From a virus, in the IMG/VR virus record IMGVR_UViG_3300021961_000119, positions 1 through 57,130 of that record: a stretch of DNA of 57,130 nucleotides; one strand, written 5' to 3'. Shown here one piece after another: positions 21,951 through 31,741 of this stretch. Position 1 is the stretch's first letter. Each line of letters starts with the position of its first letter. The translations under genes were made by a program, and so were the position numbers. The notes below the pieces were generated by a model. That model was given only the letters and a program-made list of their open reading frames with translations. It made no database searches and had not been told where the DNA came from.

Positions 21951-24900
21951 AATGCGCCTTTCAGATATGCCAAGGGCGATTTAGCCGCTGGTGGAATTGA
22001 TTTAATGGAACCGCCGCGTTTGTGCTTGCGAATTGCTTCCCGCATAGCGTCCAGCCGCTTGGCACCCTCTTTGTTCGAGCCGTCACCCAGTGCCGCCACG
22101 ATGTCCGCGTCGAACACGTATTCGCCGTCAGCGAGCTTGGCCGAGATAAGGTCGTCCTGACCGCCGCCCGCGCCCTGTACGTAGTGTGAACCTTTGTGTG
22201 GTACATCGCCGCCTGACGCCGCCATTAGTGGAGAAGCCATTATTTTACCACCGTCGGCATACTTCTGTACAGTCCCCCCATTCATGAACGGTTCGAGGAC
22301 CTTGGAGTAAGAGGGTTCAGTGCCATAGGCGTAGTAGTCGGCTCCGGGTTTCTCGGCACCGTCTTCGATTCCGGAGGCGCGGCGAAGGGCCGAGATTGCT
22401 TGTGCTTCTTGGAACATAGGAGTGTCTTGTGGTAGTAGTGCGCCGAGTCCGGCAAGAGGCGCGAGGTTACGGAATCGACCACCGAGCCATGTTTCGGCAA
22501 TGTCGCTGTCTTTAGCTTTATACGTAGGCTCGTTAAATGCTGGACCAGCCATCGCACCCGGTGTCTGCTTCTTGGGCGTAGCTAACTTAAGCTTGGCCGC
22601 TTCGACGCGTTTATTGACTTCCTCGGGTGTCAGAACTTGGCCGGTCGTCACGTCAATCGCCGTGCCGTCTATCACCACCGTGCTGGAGTCGATCACTTTC
22701 CCGGGACCGTCTACGCTGGTAATCTCGCCCGTGTCGGTGTTTACATTGATCGTCGTAGTAAGATCAGTGTTCGTGTCCACCACGGTGTTAGTGGTCGTAT
22801 TGGTATTAGTATCAGTCGTTGTGTTGGTATTGACGCCAGTGTTCGTGTTGGTGTTTGTGGTAGTCGTAACACCGGTATTCGTATTTGTGCTAACAGATGT
22901 GTTTGTACCGGTATTAGTGTTCGTTGTGGTTGTGGTCGTTACGCCAGTATTGGCGTCTACGGCCGTATTAGTAGTCACGCCAGTAGCCGCGTTAGTGCTG
23001 GTGTTGCTATTTGAACCGGTGGCAGTGTTCGTGTTCGCGGCGGTTCCAGTCGTCGTTGCGGCGTTAGTTCCAGCCGTTGTGCCGGTGGTCGTTGCGGCGT
23101 TAGTTCCAGCCGTTGTGCCGGTGGTCGTTGCGGCGTTAGTACCAGCAGTTACATTAGACACAGCAGTGGTTGCGGCGTTCGAAGCCGTTGTCACGTCGGC
23201 ACCAGCGGCTACGGCGGCGTTCGCGGCAGTCGCGGCCACTACGCTTGCATTTGCGCCTGTAGTATTAGCGGCATTAACCACCGAGGTGATCGTGTTGTTT
23301 ACATCAGCACCGTTGCTAATTGCTGAACCCACTGATGTATCGACGGCTTGAGTCGTGTTACCGGTGGCGGTGAAAATCGACGCGAAGTCTGTAGCGGCGG
23401 CAGTGTCAGCTCCCGTTGCGGCAGTGTTAGTTACGGCGGCAGTGTTGGCTCCCGTGGCCGTTGTGCCACTACCAGCTACCTCAGTCACAGCGGTTTGCGT
23501 ACCAGCACCCCCTGTACCCGCGTCAGTGATTTTCGTAATGGTCTCCGGACGGAATGAGCCATCTGAGGATGTAAGGCCTTCAGACGCAAATGCTTGTTGA
23601 ATATCTGCGGAAACGCTAGATCCGGCAGTGAGTGTGCCGGAGGTCTTAGAACCTATCGTACTACCCGCGATAGATTTAGACAGAGCGGTCGCTAGGTCAT
23701 CACCGGTAGCAAGCGCAATTGCCAGCTCCTCAAATCCTTCTTCGGCCCACTCTTTGCCGACTGACGTCGTGGTCTTGCCGAAGACTTTATCCATCGCTCT
23801 TTCGTAACCTTTAATCAACGCCGCATCCGCGAGAGTAGCCGTGCCAGCGGTGATAGCGAACGCTTTCCACCCATCTGCGTTGGCCAGCTTCTCCGCTTGA
23901 TCAACTGGTGTACCCTTTTGGATCTCTTCGTTGAACTTTTGACGAGACTGCGAACCCATGGACTCCGAAGCGTTCATAAGAACGTCGGTAGCTATACCAG
24001 CGGTTTTACCCAGTATCCTGAACACTGCACCACCAGTTACGATCGGAAGCACCTCTTGGAGGCCTTCTTTAGCGACTTGAGTGAGCACTAATGGGTTGTT
24101 AAGAACAGACTTAATCGAAGCGGCCGCTTTCCCAGCGTATGTCTCCGCTCCTTGAATGTCGTTCCAGAAATTCTCGGTAGCTTGAGTGACGCCGGGTATT
24201 TCAAGACTCTGACCAGTGCGTTCGAGCGACTGACCCAATTGCACGAGCACGTTATAACGCTCGGCCACTCCCATATTAGCCAGTGCAGTACCAAGATCTG
24301 CGACTTGCTCGCCACCCGCACCAATTAGCGTCGAAAGTGTCTGACGAACCACATCGCCCGAGGTCCCTTCGAGCGTGTTCGCCCAATTAACCAAATTATT
24401 ACCGGCTGTATCCAGACTTTGAGCCGTTGTAGGCACACCCCTGTCGCCTACACCGGCTATATCGATCATTGGGGCAGTGCTACCCGGAGCGTATTTTAAC
24501 CCGCGTTCATCATAGGCGAAGCCCTTGTCATCGACCCACCGGCCCTGATCATCCTTTCCAACGATAGCAGGTGCTTTGTTAAGAATGTCTTGAATCGACG
24601 CGTTTTTGAGCTGATCAACGGTCATCGAGTTAGCCGTAAATGCTAACGCCGCTACCTCTTGATCGGTGAGCTTATCAAAGGATTTACCGGTCGTTTTTTC
24701 ATAGGCGGTCACCAACCTATCGACTTCAGTGTTGCGAGACTGCTGTTCGATAGCTTGATCGACGCCCTCGAATTCACCTAAATCAAATTTACCTGATGCC
24801 CCAGCATCGCCGGTCGTAGTGGTATCGGCCACTTGCGTGTTGGTCGTCGTGCTAACACTCGTACCTGTACCTGTGCCGGTCACTGTATTGGCCGCCTCAA

Positions 24901-26626
24901 GCGCTTCGGCATCAGTAGCACCAGCTTCCTTAGCCGCGACAAATGCGTCGGCACCGCTGGTAACGCTATTAGTAACTGACTTTGCAACACTAGCGTTGGA
25001 AAGATTATTGGCCGCGTTAACTGTGTTGTTTAGTCCTGCCGCCGCATTAATAATGTTGACTTCATTGCCCGATTGGATAGCGTTGAATAAATTCAGTGCG
25101 GCACCAGCGGTCTTGGTGTCAGCGCTACCTGTCAACGTACCGAGTGAATTCAGCGCACCGGCGTAATTACCATCTTTGACGTTCGACACCGCGTTATATG
25201 CATTACCAGCGTCGGCCAGCGAGATCGTGTCGGTCAGCATCGTACCACCGGCCATAGAGCCAATGGTCTCATTTTGTAACAATGATGAAGCTAATGCGCC
25301 GAGATCTTTCTGGTCGATGGCCTTGGCCACCCGAAGCCCGGTGGCAATATCGGTGTATCCACCTAAACCCGCCATGCTAGCAAGACCGCCGAGCACGTCG
25401 CCATTATCAATCGCAATCGCGGCATTTGCGGCCATCGCAAACGGAGCGACGCCGGGGATGAACTGCGCTATGGCGAGAATTGGCGCGATGCTACCGATAT
25501 CGCTACTGGAAGCCCCGGTGGTGTAGAAAATTGGGCGACCTTGGGCGTCGAATGTAGTGCGGTACGCCGTGTTGCCCTTGCCAACGTAAGTGCCGGACCA
25601 TGCATCACCTACGCCGCCGCGCTCTCCGTAAGCGTTTATTAGAGCCTTACCAGTATCTTTATTGCCAATAACCGACTTGGTGCCGATCGGAGCCACATAG
25701 CTAGTATAACCACCACCATCCCAATCGTAAATCTGTTCAGCTTTGACTAATGCCGCATCGACTTCTTTCCCATCTTTGTCAACATAACCCACTAATGTGG
25801 CGGTCATGACGGGCTGTCCATCTCCATCAACTTGGCCAGTGTTGGTATACTCGTACTTCGGCGTGACGGATTCGTCGACTTTTTGGTCGATCTTGGCAAC
25901 CTGATTGATATCAGTGATACCATTCGCCACCAACTGCTCGGCCATCGCCTTAGCATTAGCCTCAGGAGAACCATACCCAGCACCTGACCACTTGGAAGTC
26001 GTCCCCTGCGCGAGGATTTGTTGAGTGACTTTGTCGACCGTGGCGTTATTGATAGTGTATATCTGCCCTTCCAGTTCGATAGTGCTCGTGGCCGCGTTGT
26101 TAGCGGCAATCTGATCGGCTTGCGCTTGAGCCAACGCACCAGTGGTGTTGGTGGTCGAACCAGTAGTGTCCGCAGTCGCTTGTGTTAAAGCACCCACCCC
26201 AGTCGTATCTGCTCCAGCGTTACCAGCTCGGTAAGAATTCACGTACTGCGTGTAGCGGTCATTTGGGTTATCCGTGATATACCGATCAACGGCTCCGCCA
26301 AAGACCGACGAAAAGTCGTCGAGACCTACTTGGCCGGTTTGAAGCATGTTGAGGAAGTGGTTGTAACCACCAGTGTCGATCTGGTTAGTACCCTCCCCAA
26401 TCCCAGTGCGGCCAATGGTCGCGTAAGCGTCTTGGATGATCTGGTCGTATACTGGTGCTAGAGCCGCAGTGTACCGCCCCGACACATCTCCATAGCTCAA
26501 GCCGGTAGCTTCAGCCATTTGAGCAGGAGTCACACCCGCTTCCCGCATTGTGGTCGCAATCAGCGTATCGTCTGCGCCGGGATTTTCGTTCAACCAGCCT
26601 AGAATATCTGCATTAGAAACTGCCAT
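21947..26626 (-). CDS. Giant internal-virion/ejection protein with Thr/Asn repeat, 1559 aa
   Basis: The N-terminus (MAVSNADILGWLNENPGADD) has a small helical module (MREAGVTPAQMAEATGLSYG). A long Ala/Gly/Asn-rich middle follows. Around residues 1150-1300 lies a low-complexity Thr/Asn/Ala repeat (NAATTTGTTAGT units, then NTNTGVTTTT). The C-terminus has the motif GGGQDDLISAKLADGEYVFD...GAKRLDAMREAIRKHKRGG in parts, a signature of podovirus internal proteins. The largest gene in the window. Probably ejected or tape-like. The repeat is encoded by 36-bp tandem DNA repeats at 23052-23140. Confidence 0.78.
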   Translation of the reverse strand: MAVSNADILGWLNENPGADDTLIATTMREAGVTPAQMAEATGLSYGDVSGRYTAALAPVYDQIIQDAYATIGRTGIGEGTNQIDTGGYNHFLNMLQTGQVGLDDFSSVFGGAVDRYITDNPNDRYTQYVNSYRAGNAGADTTGVGALTQATADTTGSTTNTTGALAQAQADQIAANNAATSTIELEGQIYTINNATVDKVTQQILAQGTTSKWSGAGYGSPEANAKAMAEQLVANGITDINQVAKIDQKVDESVTPKYEYTNTGQVDGDGQPVMTATLVGYVDKDGKEVDAALVKAEQIYDWDGGGYTSYVAPIGTKSVIGNKDTGKALINAYGERGGVGDAWSGTYVGKGNTAYRTTFDAQGRPIFYTTGASSSDIGSIAPILAIAQFIPGVAPFAMAANAAIAIDNGDVLGGLASMAGLGGYTDIATGLRVAKAIDQKDLGALASSLLQNETIGSMAGGTMLTDTISLADAGNAYNAVSNVKDGNYAGALNSLGTLTGSADTKTAGAALNLFNAIQSGNEVNIINAAAGLNNTVNAANNLSNASVAKSVTNSVTSGADAFVAAKEAGATDAEALEAANTVTGTGTGTSVSTTTNTQVADTTTTGDAGASGKFDLGEFEGVDQAIEQQSRNTEVDRLVTAYEKTTGKSFDKLTDQEVAALAFTANSMTVDQLKNASIQDILNKAPAIVGKDDQGRWVDDKGFAYDERGLKYAPGSTAPMIDIAGVGDRGVPTTAQSLDTAGNNLVNWANTLEGTSGDVVRQTLSTLIGAGGEQVADLGTALANMGVAERYNVLVQLGQSLERTGQSLEIPGVTQATENFWNDIQGAETYAGKAAASIKSVLNNPLVLTQVAKEGLQEVLPIVTGGAVFRILGKTAGIATDVLMNASESMGSQSRQKFNEEIQKGTPVDQAEKLANADGWKAFAITAGTATLADAALIKGYERAMDKVFGKTTTSVGKEWAEEGFEELAIALATGDDLATALSKSIAGSTIGSKTSGTLTAGSSVSADIQQAFASEGLTSSDGSFRPETITKITDAGTGGAGTQTAVTEVAGSGTTATGANTAAVTNTAATGADTAAATDFASIFTATGNTTQAVDTSVGSAISNGADVNNTITSVVNAANTTGANASVVAATAANAAVAAGADVTTASNAATTAVSNVTAGTNAATTTGTTAGTNAATTTGTTAGTNAATTTGTAANTNTATGSNSNTSTNAATGVTTNTAVDANTGVTTTTTTNTNTGTNTSVSTNTNTGVTTTTNTNTNTGVNTNTTTDTNTNTTTNTVVDTNTDLTTTINVNTDTGEITSVDGPGKVIDSSTVVIDGTAIDVTTGQVLTPEEVNKRVEAAKLKLATPKKQTPGAMAGPAFNEPTYKAKDSDIAETWLGGRFRNLAPLAGLGALLPQDTPMFQEAQAISALRRASGIEDGAEKPGADYYAYGTEPSYSKVLEPFMNGGTVQKYADGGKIMASPLMAASGGDVPHKGSHYVQGAGGGQDDLISAKLADGEYVFDADIVAALGDGSNKEGAKRLDAMREAIRKHKRGGSIKSIPPAAKSPLAYLKGAL
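23052..23140. repeat. 36-bp tandem repeat inside the giant virion gene
   Basis: Two identical 36-bp units (23052-23087, 23088-23123) and a partial third (23124-23140), encoding TTGTTAGTNAAT repeats. Such perfect units can change in number by slippage or recombination. Confidence 0.85.
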
Positions 26627-26627
26627 A

Positions 26628-26888
26628 TTAGTTCACCGCAGGGTTAACAGCATTCACGAGTTGCTCGGCCCATTCCTGCCAGTCATCGAACTGGTAGGGA
26701 CCCGGAATACCTTCATTTGTAAACACGTCGATTGCCTTAAGTCCCGCGCCCCAGTCTTTCCAATCTGTGTTCGCGTCGGGAATCGAAAGCTGTTGTGGAG
26801 CGTAGAGTTCGCACATGAGGCACGCCCACGACTCAAAAGTGTGGTAGCGAGGGTCGTAGACCTGTGTGGGATTAAGAATGTCCGCCAT
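26628..26888 (-). CDS. Small unknown virion-module protein, 86 aa
   Basis: Begins MADILNPTQVYDPRYHTFESWACLMCELYAP; Trp-rich and acidic (WKDWGAGLKAIDVF, DWQEWAEQLVNAVN). It is packed between the nozzle gene (one-base overlap) and the giant virion gene. Similar small Trp-rich proteins occur next to tail genes. Function is unknown. Confidence 0.75.
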   Translation of the reverse strand: MADILNPTQVYDPRYHTFESWACLMCELYAPQQLSIPDANTDWKDWGAGLKAIDVFTNEGIPGPYQFDDWQEWAEQLVNAVNPAVN

Positions 26889-28867
26889 TAGTACGGTCTC
26901 ACGTCGCCGGTGTCGGCATCAAGGATCACACGGCCAAGTTGGTAATCACCACCGGCCACATTAGACACGAACTTTAGACGCAACTCGCGACGCTGTTCGC
27001 GCATATCGATCTTGCGTGTCGCAGGGTCGAAAGTGTAGGGACCCGTGGTCACATCGTCGGCTTGAGCGAATGGGCGTCCAGTGACGTACAGTTCCATCTC
27101 GCCCTCTTGCACGAAATCGGGTTCGACACGCTCTAGATGTAACGCCTTGTTATCGCCGACAGGCGAGGGCTGAGCTGGACCACCAGATACCCAACCGAGA
27201 TCATTGGTCTCGAAGTACGACTCGATCGCCAGCGCGGTTGCACCTTGCACTTTGTCCGTACCAATCTCGTTCTGCCACAGTGACACGAAAGTCATCAATG
27301 AGCTAATCGTGATCGCGAAGTTAGAACCGGCGGGGAGTGCGGCAGACAGCACATCAGCTACTGTGTAATTCACTCCGTGCCCGTTGATCACCACCGAAGT
27401 AACAATACCACCCGCGACCACGATATTGGCGGTTGCGCCGGTACCCGTGCCACCAGTTAGCGCTTGATTGTTGTACGTACCATCGGTGTAGCCCGAGCCA
27501 GCGTTAGTTAACGTAAACGCCAGTACGCCGCCGGTAGCATTTGCATTCCACTCGGCCGCGATTGGATAGTGGAAGACCTGCGAGAAGTAACCAGCGGACC
27601 TTTGCGCACCGGTAGCCTCACCCGCGTCGTACCAGCAGTTCTCGCGCACATTGTAAATGATTGCGTCTGTGCACTCAGTGGCGTTGCCGCGCGGGTAAAA
27701 CCACCAAATCTCGCCGAACCGTGGGACCTTAGATACCCACACCTTCTCGCGGGCGTCGTAGTTAAGATTATCGAAGAAATAGTTCTGGTTGAACGTGTTC
27801 GGGATCTCTTTAACGACACCATTGTAGAGCAAGAATCGGTCAACACCACACCAATAATACACGCCGTCGTACTCGATGACGGACTGCGAGGATAGGATCG
27901 AAGACTGGCTCGAAATTAAGTCGTAGCGCCAGAATTGCGGGGGTGTGCCCACGCCGCCAATGTAGGATACGCGAATGAGCGAGTCCAAGCTCCAAAAGAG
28001 TCCGGATGGGGCGTTCGAACCGCCGCGTACTGGGAGGCCTTGTACAATCTTGCCGGTGGCCACCGACACCTCATTAGCATCAGCCGACACCCAGTCATTC
28101 GCGTTGCCAGCGGAGCAGTTGCGGATTAGGCCATCATTGCCGTATACGAACACGTAGGGGTGCAGAGTCACCACACCACCAGAGACATCGACATTGTTGT
28201 CGAATGTTACTGTCACTGTAGCGCTTGCGGTAGCGTTGGCCGACAGCGTTACACTGGTCGTTGAGACCGAAAGGACTGTAGTGCCGGACGGAATCCCGGC
28301 ACCGGTCACGGTTTGTCCAGCACCGACTAGGATGTTGGCCGCCGCAAGGGTGATCACCGGGTTACCGTTAATCGTGGTCGCAGTATCGGTGAATACGCCA
28401 ATCGCGGACATAGTGGTACCAGTGATGTCGCCGCCGAGCACTGGGGTATTAACGTTGTTGTCGATTAGCGTCAGATTCTGGCCGGGGTGCGCGAGGAGCA
28501 GGTTATTACCCGAGCCGCTCACGTCGTAAAAAGTGTCGAACTGCCACAGATTGTTCGCGTTAGCAGTAAAATCCGACAGCGTCATGTCAGTGATACCCGA
28601 CCCCGTGCCACTATTGTTGATCGGGAGCAACTGCATGCCGCCCGAGTAACCACTGAATACGTTGTTGAAATTCTGCTGTGGATTTAAGTAGATGCCACGC
28701 GAAGGCCCAGCTAAGTCGTTCACAATCTCCCGGAATCCGCCGATTTTGCGAGGACGACCACGTTGAAAGCGTACCCAGCGACCCGAATTGTAGAACTGCT
28801 TGTCGAACACTGTACCATCGCGTTGGACGCCGGGTTTAGTGTCGAGGGCGAAGACCTTTTTGGTCAT
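26888..28867 (-). CDS. Tail nozzle-like protein (P22 gp10 / T7 gp12 type)
   Basis: 659 aa. The start MTKKVFALDTKPGVQRDGTVF...WVRFQRGRPRKIGGFR is a pattern of podovirus tail proteins carrying a beta-propeller. Later segments are beta-rich (WRYDLISSQSSILSSQSVIEYD, VWVSKVPRFGEIWWFYPRG) and end with a Trp/Arg-rich strand region. A Gly/Thr-rich Ig-like insert (about residues 140-220) interrupts the propeller. Expected to form the distal tube through which DNA passes. Assignment is by N-terminal pattern and position. Confidence 0.75.
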   Translation of the reverse strand: MTKKVFALDTKPGVQRDGTVFDKQFYNSGRWVRFQRGRPRKIGGFREIVNDLAGPSRGIYLNPQQNFNNVFSGYSGGMQLLPINNSGTGSGITDMTLSDFTANANNLWQFDTFYDVSGSGNNLLLAHPGQNLTLIDNNVNTPVLGGDITGTTMSAIGVFTDTATTINGNPVITLAAANILVGAGQTVTGAGIPSGTTVLSVSTTSVTLSANATASATVTVTFDNNVDVSGGVVTLHPYVFVYGNDGLIRNCSAGNANDWVSADANEVSVATGKIVQGLPVRGGSNAPSGLFWSLDSLIRVSYIGGVGTPPQFWRYDLISSQSSILSSQSVIEYDGVYYWCGVDRFLLYNGVVKEIPNTFNQNYFFDNLNYDAREKVWVSKVPRFGEIWWFYPRGNATECTDAIIYNVRENCWYDAGEATGAQRSAGYFSQVFHYPIAAEWNANATGGVLAFTLTNAGSGYTDGTYNNQALTGGTGTGATANIVVAGGIVTSVVINGHGVNYTVADVLSAALPAGSNFAITISSLMTFVSLWQNEIGTDKVQGATALAIESYFETNDLGWVSGGPAQPSPVGDNKALHLERVEPDFVQEGEMELYVTGRPFAQADDVTTGPYTFDPATRKIDMREQRRELRLKFVSNVAGGDYQLGRVILDADTGDVRPY

Positions 28868-30099
28868 GTGAACGTACCCCCAGCGACACCGGTGGTGAAT
28901 GTGCCGGACCCAGTCACGGTCACACCCGTTGCAGTCACGCCGACGCGTTTAGTGCCGAGTACCGCGACGCCGAGTTCGCCAGCGCCGGGACGATAGATAC
29001 CCGTACCGGTCTCAGCCGCGAAATTGAGCGATGGGGTGCCAACAGTACCATCTACCAAGCTCACAGTGGACGCTCCGGCTTGAGTAGTGTTGGCATTCAG
29101 AAAGTTAGTACCGTCGCAGATTAGTGTGGCTTGCTGGCCCGGAGGGATCGTCGCTGTGTATCCAAGCCCAGTCGTAATTGTCAGACTGTAACCATTGTCG
29201 GTTGTCTGGTTCGAGATCACGTACAAGTTAACCACAGGCGGGAACGTTACGGTCACATTACTGACCAGACTTCCGACGTATTCTTGAATCGTGTTTGCCG
29301 CCTCGTTATTAGTCAGCAAATAGGAGCCGCCGGTTACGCTCTTGGTCAGCGCTGTAAACACGAATTGTGAGCTTACACCATAACCGACGGTTACGTAGGC
29401 CGTCCCTGTGCACACGATGAAGGCGGACTCGGACGGGTTAAACGTCTTGGTCGAATTACCATCAATTAGCTCCGCGCCAGAGCAGGAAATCGTGAAAGAC
29501 CCTGTGCCGTTATTCTTGAAGAGTGTGAACCAGTTATTACCAAGTGTCGCGGAAAGCGGCAGTGTAGCCGTTCCGGAGCCACTCCCCCACACTCGGGTTT
29601 GCGCACGATCGGTATCCGCAAATGTCGATCCGCTGGTGATCGCCGCGCTTGGGTGGCTCTGGTTTAGTGTCGCGCCACTGGCCACGAGTCCATATCCGGC
29701 AAGCGTCGCGGCATCAGCCGAAGACGTCCCAGTGCCGAAAGCGATGACGCCCCAAGTACCCTGAGCGTCAGGGTTCGTCGTGATGTAGATGTACTTGGAC
29801 TCACCCGCCGCCACCGATACGATGGTATTCGTGCCCGCGTAATCTTTGACTGTGAACGTGTTCGCACCGATATTGCGGATGAGTGCATCATTACCCACCG
29901 AATTCTGATTCGCGGGCGGCATGTAAAGGCTGAGGCTTCCCGCCGTTGCCGTCACTTGCATGATTCGGGCGGCGTAGTCCGTGTCCGTGTTGCCGTTGAT
30001 TGGCCACTGGAGCTGTGTGTTGGCCGAAAGCGTTACCGACCGGAAGCTGACATCTGTCGGCTGGATGACATCACCGGTGAAAGGGCTGACGTAGCTCAT
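28864..30099 (-). CDS. Tail fibre/appendage-like protein, 411 aa
   Basis: Begins MSYVSPFTGDVIQPTDVSFR and is composed of Thr/Ser/Gly/Asn-rich beta strands (ADAATLAGYGLVASGATLNQSHP; GTPSLNFAAETGTGIYRPGAGE, in parts). The C-terminal GTGIYRPGAGELGVAVLGTKRVGVT is a pattern often found at the end of phage fibre shafts before a head or chaperone domain. Overlaps both neighbours by four bases. Probably an extended trimeric tail appendage. Confidence 0.7.
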   Translation of the reverse strand: MSYVSPFTGDVIQPTDVSFRSVTLSANTQLQWPINGNTDTDYAARIMQVTATAGSLSLYMPPANQNSVGNDALIRNIGANTFTVKDYAGTNTIVSVAAGESKYIYITTNPDAQGTWGVIAFGTGTSSADAATLAGYGLVASGATLNQSHPSAAITSGSTFADTDRAQTRVWGSGSGTATLPLSATLGNNWFTLFKNNGTGSFTISCSGAELIDGNSTKTFNPSESAFIVCTGTAYVTVGYGVSSQFVFTALTKSVTGGSYLLTNNEAANTIQEYVGSLVSNVTVTFPPVVNLYVISNQTTDNGYSLTITTGLGYTATIPPGQQATLICDGTNFLNANTTQAGASTVSLVDGTVGTPSLNFAAETGTGIYRPGAGELGVAVLGTKRVGVTATGVTVTGSGTFTTGVAGGTFT

Positions 30100-30731
30100 G
30101 AATCCACCGCGATGGCTTGACGATCAGCGATGCGGAGTTTATCCTCCTCGCTTAGTGTGGCCATAATCGCGTCATATTGCGACTGCCACATTGGGATACG
30201 ATCGTCGTTCTTCAGGAAAGGCATCGCTTGCAGGAGCGAACCGTAGAGCAGGGCTTGTGGCGCGTACACCGTGAACCAGTTCGTCTGGTTACTCGAATCC
30301 AGTGGTTGCACCCGCTCGTAGTACAATACCTCGAACGCGTATGCCGCATCCGGCGTAGGGGCCACGAGCCAATTCTCGTAGTCGTAGTCCGCGTAATACT
30401 CCGGTGTGCCAGTCGCAGTGGGGTCCGGAGCATAGTTACGGAGGTACTCGTACTTGCGCAGGAGCACTGGCTGGCGCTCCCCAGCTACTGTAATATTCAT
30501 CGATACTGTCTTGTGCCACCGAGCGGGCTTCGCGATCACCGCGTTGCTGGCCACCATGTTGCTGGTGTTGACGGTCAGGTTACCGAGGAATTTGATCTTA
30601 GACGCGATCACCTGCTCGGCGAGCATAATGAAGAGAGGGATCTTGTCGAGAGTAGCGGTGTCGTTACGCTCCAGATAGGACTGGATATTTTCAACAAGGG
30701 AGTCGTAGGTCATCACCGACGCGGCAGTCAT
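30096..30731 (-). CDS. Head-tail adaptor-like protein (T7 gp11-like)
   Basis: 211 aa. The N-terminal MTYDSLVENIQSYLERNDTATLDKIPLFI and VLRN-type later parts (LLRKYEYLRNYAPDP, TNWFTVYAPQALLYGSLLQAMPFLKNDDRI) match the helical podovirus adaptor family, which seats between portal and nozzle. Its own promoter is at 30767-30795. It lies beside the fibre and nozzle genes, as in other podoviruses. Confidence 0.75.
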   Translation of the reverse strand: MTAASVMTYDSLVENIQSYLERNDTATLDKIPLFIMLAEQVIASKIKFLGNLTVNTSNMVASNAVIAKPARWHKTVSMNITVAGERQPVLLRKYEYLRNYAPDPTATGTPEYYADYDYENWLVAPTPDAAYAFEVLYYERVQPLDSSNQTNWFTVYAPQALLYGSLLQAMPFLKNDDRIPMWQSQYDAIMATLSEEDKLRIADRQAIAVDS

Positions 30732-30766
30732 AGAAGTCCTTCACACGAATGGCAACGTTGGACGAA

Positions 30767-30795
30767 ATTATACCATGCCTTTAACATTTGGTCAA
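30767..30795 (-). promoter_or_regulatory. sigma70 promoter P9
   Basis: On the minus strand: TTGACC, 17-nt spacer, TATAAT, between the lysozyme and adaptor genes. It gives a second entry point for transcription of the distal tail and ejection genes. Confidence 0.75.
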
Positions 30796-31250
30796 TCCAG
30801 CAAAACGCACTCAGCGGTACGCCTCTTAAGTAGTCCCGGCAACACCTTGCCGCCGCCCTTGGTCCATAGCATTAACTGCTCTTTTGCACCCTCCCAATCC
30901 CCGGCATTGATCCTGCGCTTAAGCGTCGAAGTCTGGAGCCGCCCAATGCCGAGATTGTAGCAAAAGTCTACGATCGCGTTGAGCTTTCGAGGGTCTCCTT
31001 GCGCGGCTAGGACTAAGAGGCCGGGGCATTGACGTATGGCACCGGGAGCGTAGGTGTGAAGCAACTCCGTCATCAGGAGTGCACGGGCCGTAGGTTCGTC
31101 CATCGGGGGGTCTTCGAGTGTCACCTTGCGACCGTCCCCGTAGTAGGTGGAGCCATACCCGATCGTGGCCACCCCAGCCGGGCAGAGGTAGGGCTTGGCC
31201 CGATATCCTTCGAACCGGCGGCAAAGTTCAGCGGCCAGTTCTAGATTCAT
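30792..31250 (-). CDS. Endolysin, GH24 lysozyme
   Basis: 152 aa. The catalytic signature E14-8aa-C23-5aa-T29 (RRFEGYRAKPYLCPAGVATIGYGST) is the E/(D,C)/T triad of T4-type phage lysozymes, with Cys in place of Asp as in several endolysins. The C-terminal core AIVDFCYNLGIGRLQTSTLKRRINAGDW is also typical. No signal peptide is evident, so release of the enzyme should depend on the adjacent holin. It overlaps the holin gene by four bases. Confidence 0.92.
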   Translation of the reverse strand: MNLELAAELCRRFEGYRAKPYLCPAGVATIGYGSTYYGDGRKVTLEDPPMDEPTARALLMTELLHTYAPGAIRQCPGLLVLAAQGDPRKLNAIVDFCYNLGIGRLQTSTLKRRINAGDWEGAKEQLMLWTKGGGKVLPGLLKRRTAECVLLD

Positions 31251-31741
31251 AGCCCACGTTGTTTCAAAGTACGGTCGAGGAACCAGTAGTTAATGGTGCC
31301 GGACAGCAAGGCTGAAAAGTCGGGAGTCATCATCGTCTTGAACACCTCGACTGCGGGAGCACCAGCGAGCCAAGCGTTCCAAGCAAACCAGACGTGGATG
31401 AAAGACCAGACGAACAGGACCCAATAGGTGACCAAAGGTCGGACAGAGGCGGAGAGGCTTGCCACCCACCCGCCAGCGGCTTTAACCATCTCGGCTTGCT
31501 GGTTAATCGCGGCATTGAACGCGTCCATCACCCCAACGTCGATAGCGGCTTCGCGTTGCGCTCCGATCTCTGCCAGCTTTTGCTGGCCTCGGAGTTGTTC
31601 CAACTCGCACTGCCGCGAGAACATTAGGAGTTCATGTTCACGCTCGTTCTTCTTGTCGAAAAATTTAAGCACTTCAGGTGCCAAGCGGAACAAGCCGCCG
31701 AACACCGACCCAAGAATACCGCCGGATAATATATCAAACAT
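31247..31741 (-). CDS. Holin of the 3-TM (GTA_holin_3TM) type
   Basis: 164 aa. A glycine-rich N-terminal helix (ILSGGILGSVFGGLFRLAPEVLKFF) is followed by a charged helix (NEREHELLMFSRQCELEQLRGQQ) and C-terminal membrane segments (WVASLSASVRPLVTYWVLFVW; SFIHVWFAWNAWLAG; TINYWF). This matches the holin family named for gene-transfer agents. It is coupled to the endolysin and would make the inner-membrane lesion for lysis. Confidence 0.82.
   Translation of the reverse strand: MFDILSGGILGSVFGGLFRLAPEVLKFFDKKNEREHELLMFSRQCELEQLRGQQKLAEIGAQREAAIDVGVMDAFNAAINQQAEMVKAAGGWVASLSASVRPLVTYWVLFVWSFIHVWFAWNAWLAGAPAVEVFKTMMTPDFSALLSGTINYWFLDRTLKQRGL

Noticed and set aside
23052-23140. Possible CRISPR-like repeats
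   Set aside because: Units are direct tandem 36-mers without spacers and are in frame within a protein gene.
22422-23351. Long plus-strand reading frame opposite the giant virion gene
   Set aside because: It is an antisense frame of a Thr/Asn/Ala-rich gene, consisting of low-complexity Val stretches with no ribosome site.
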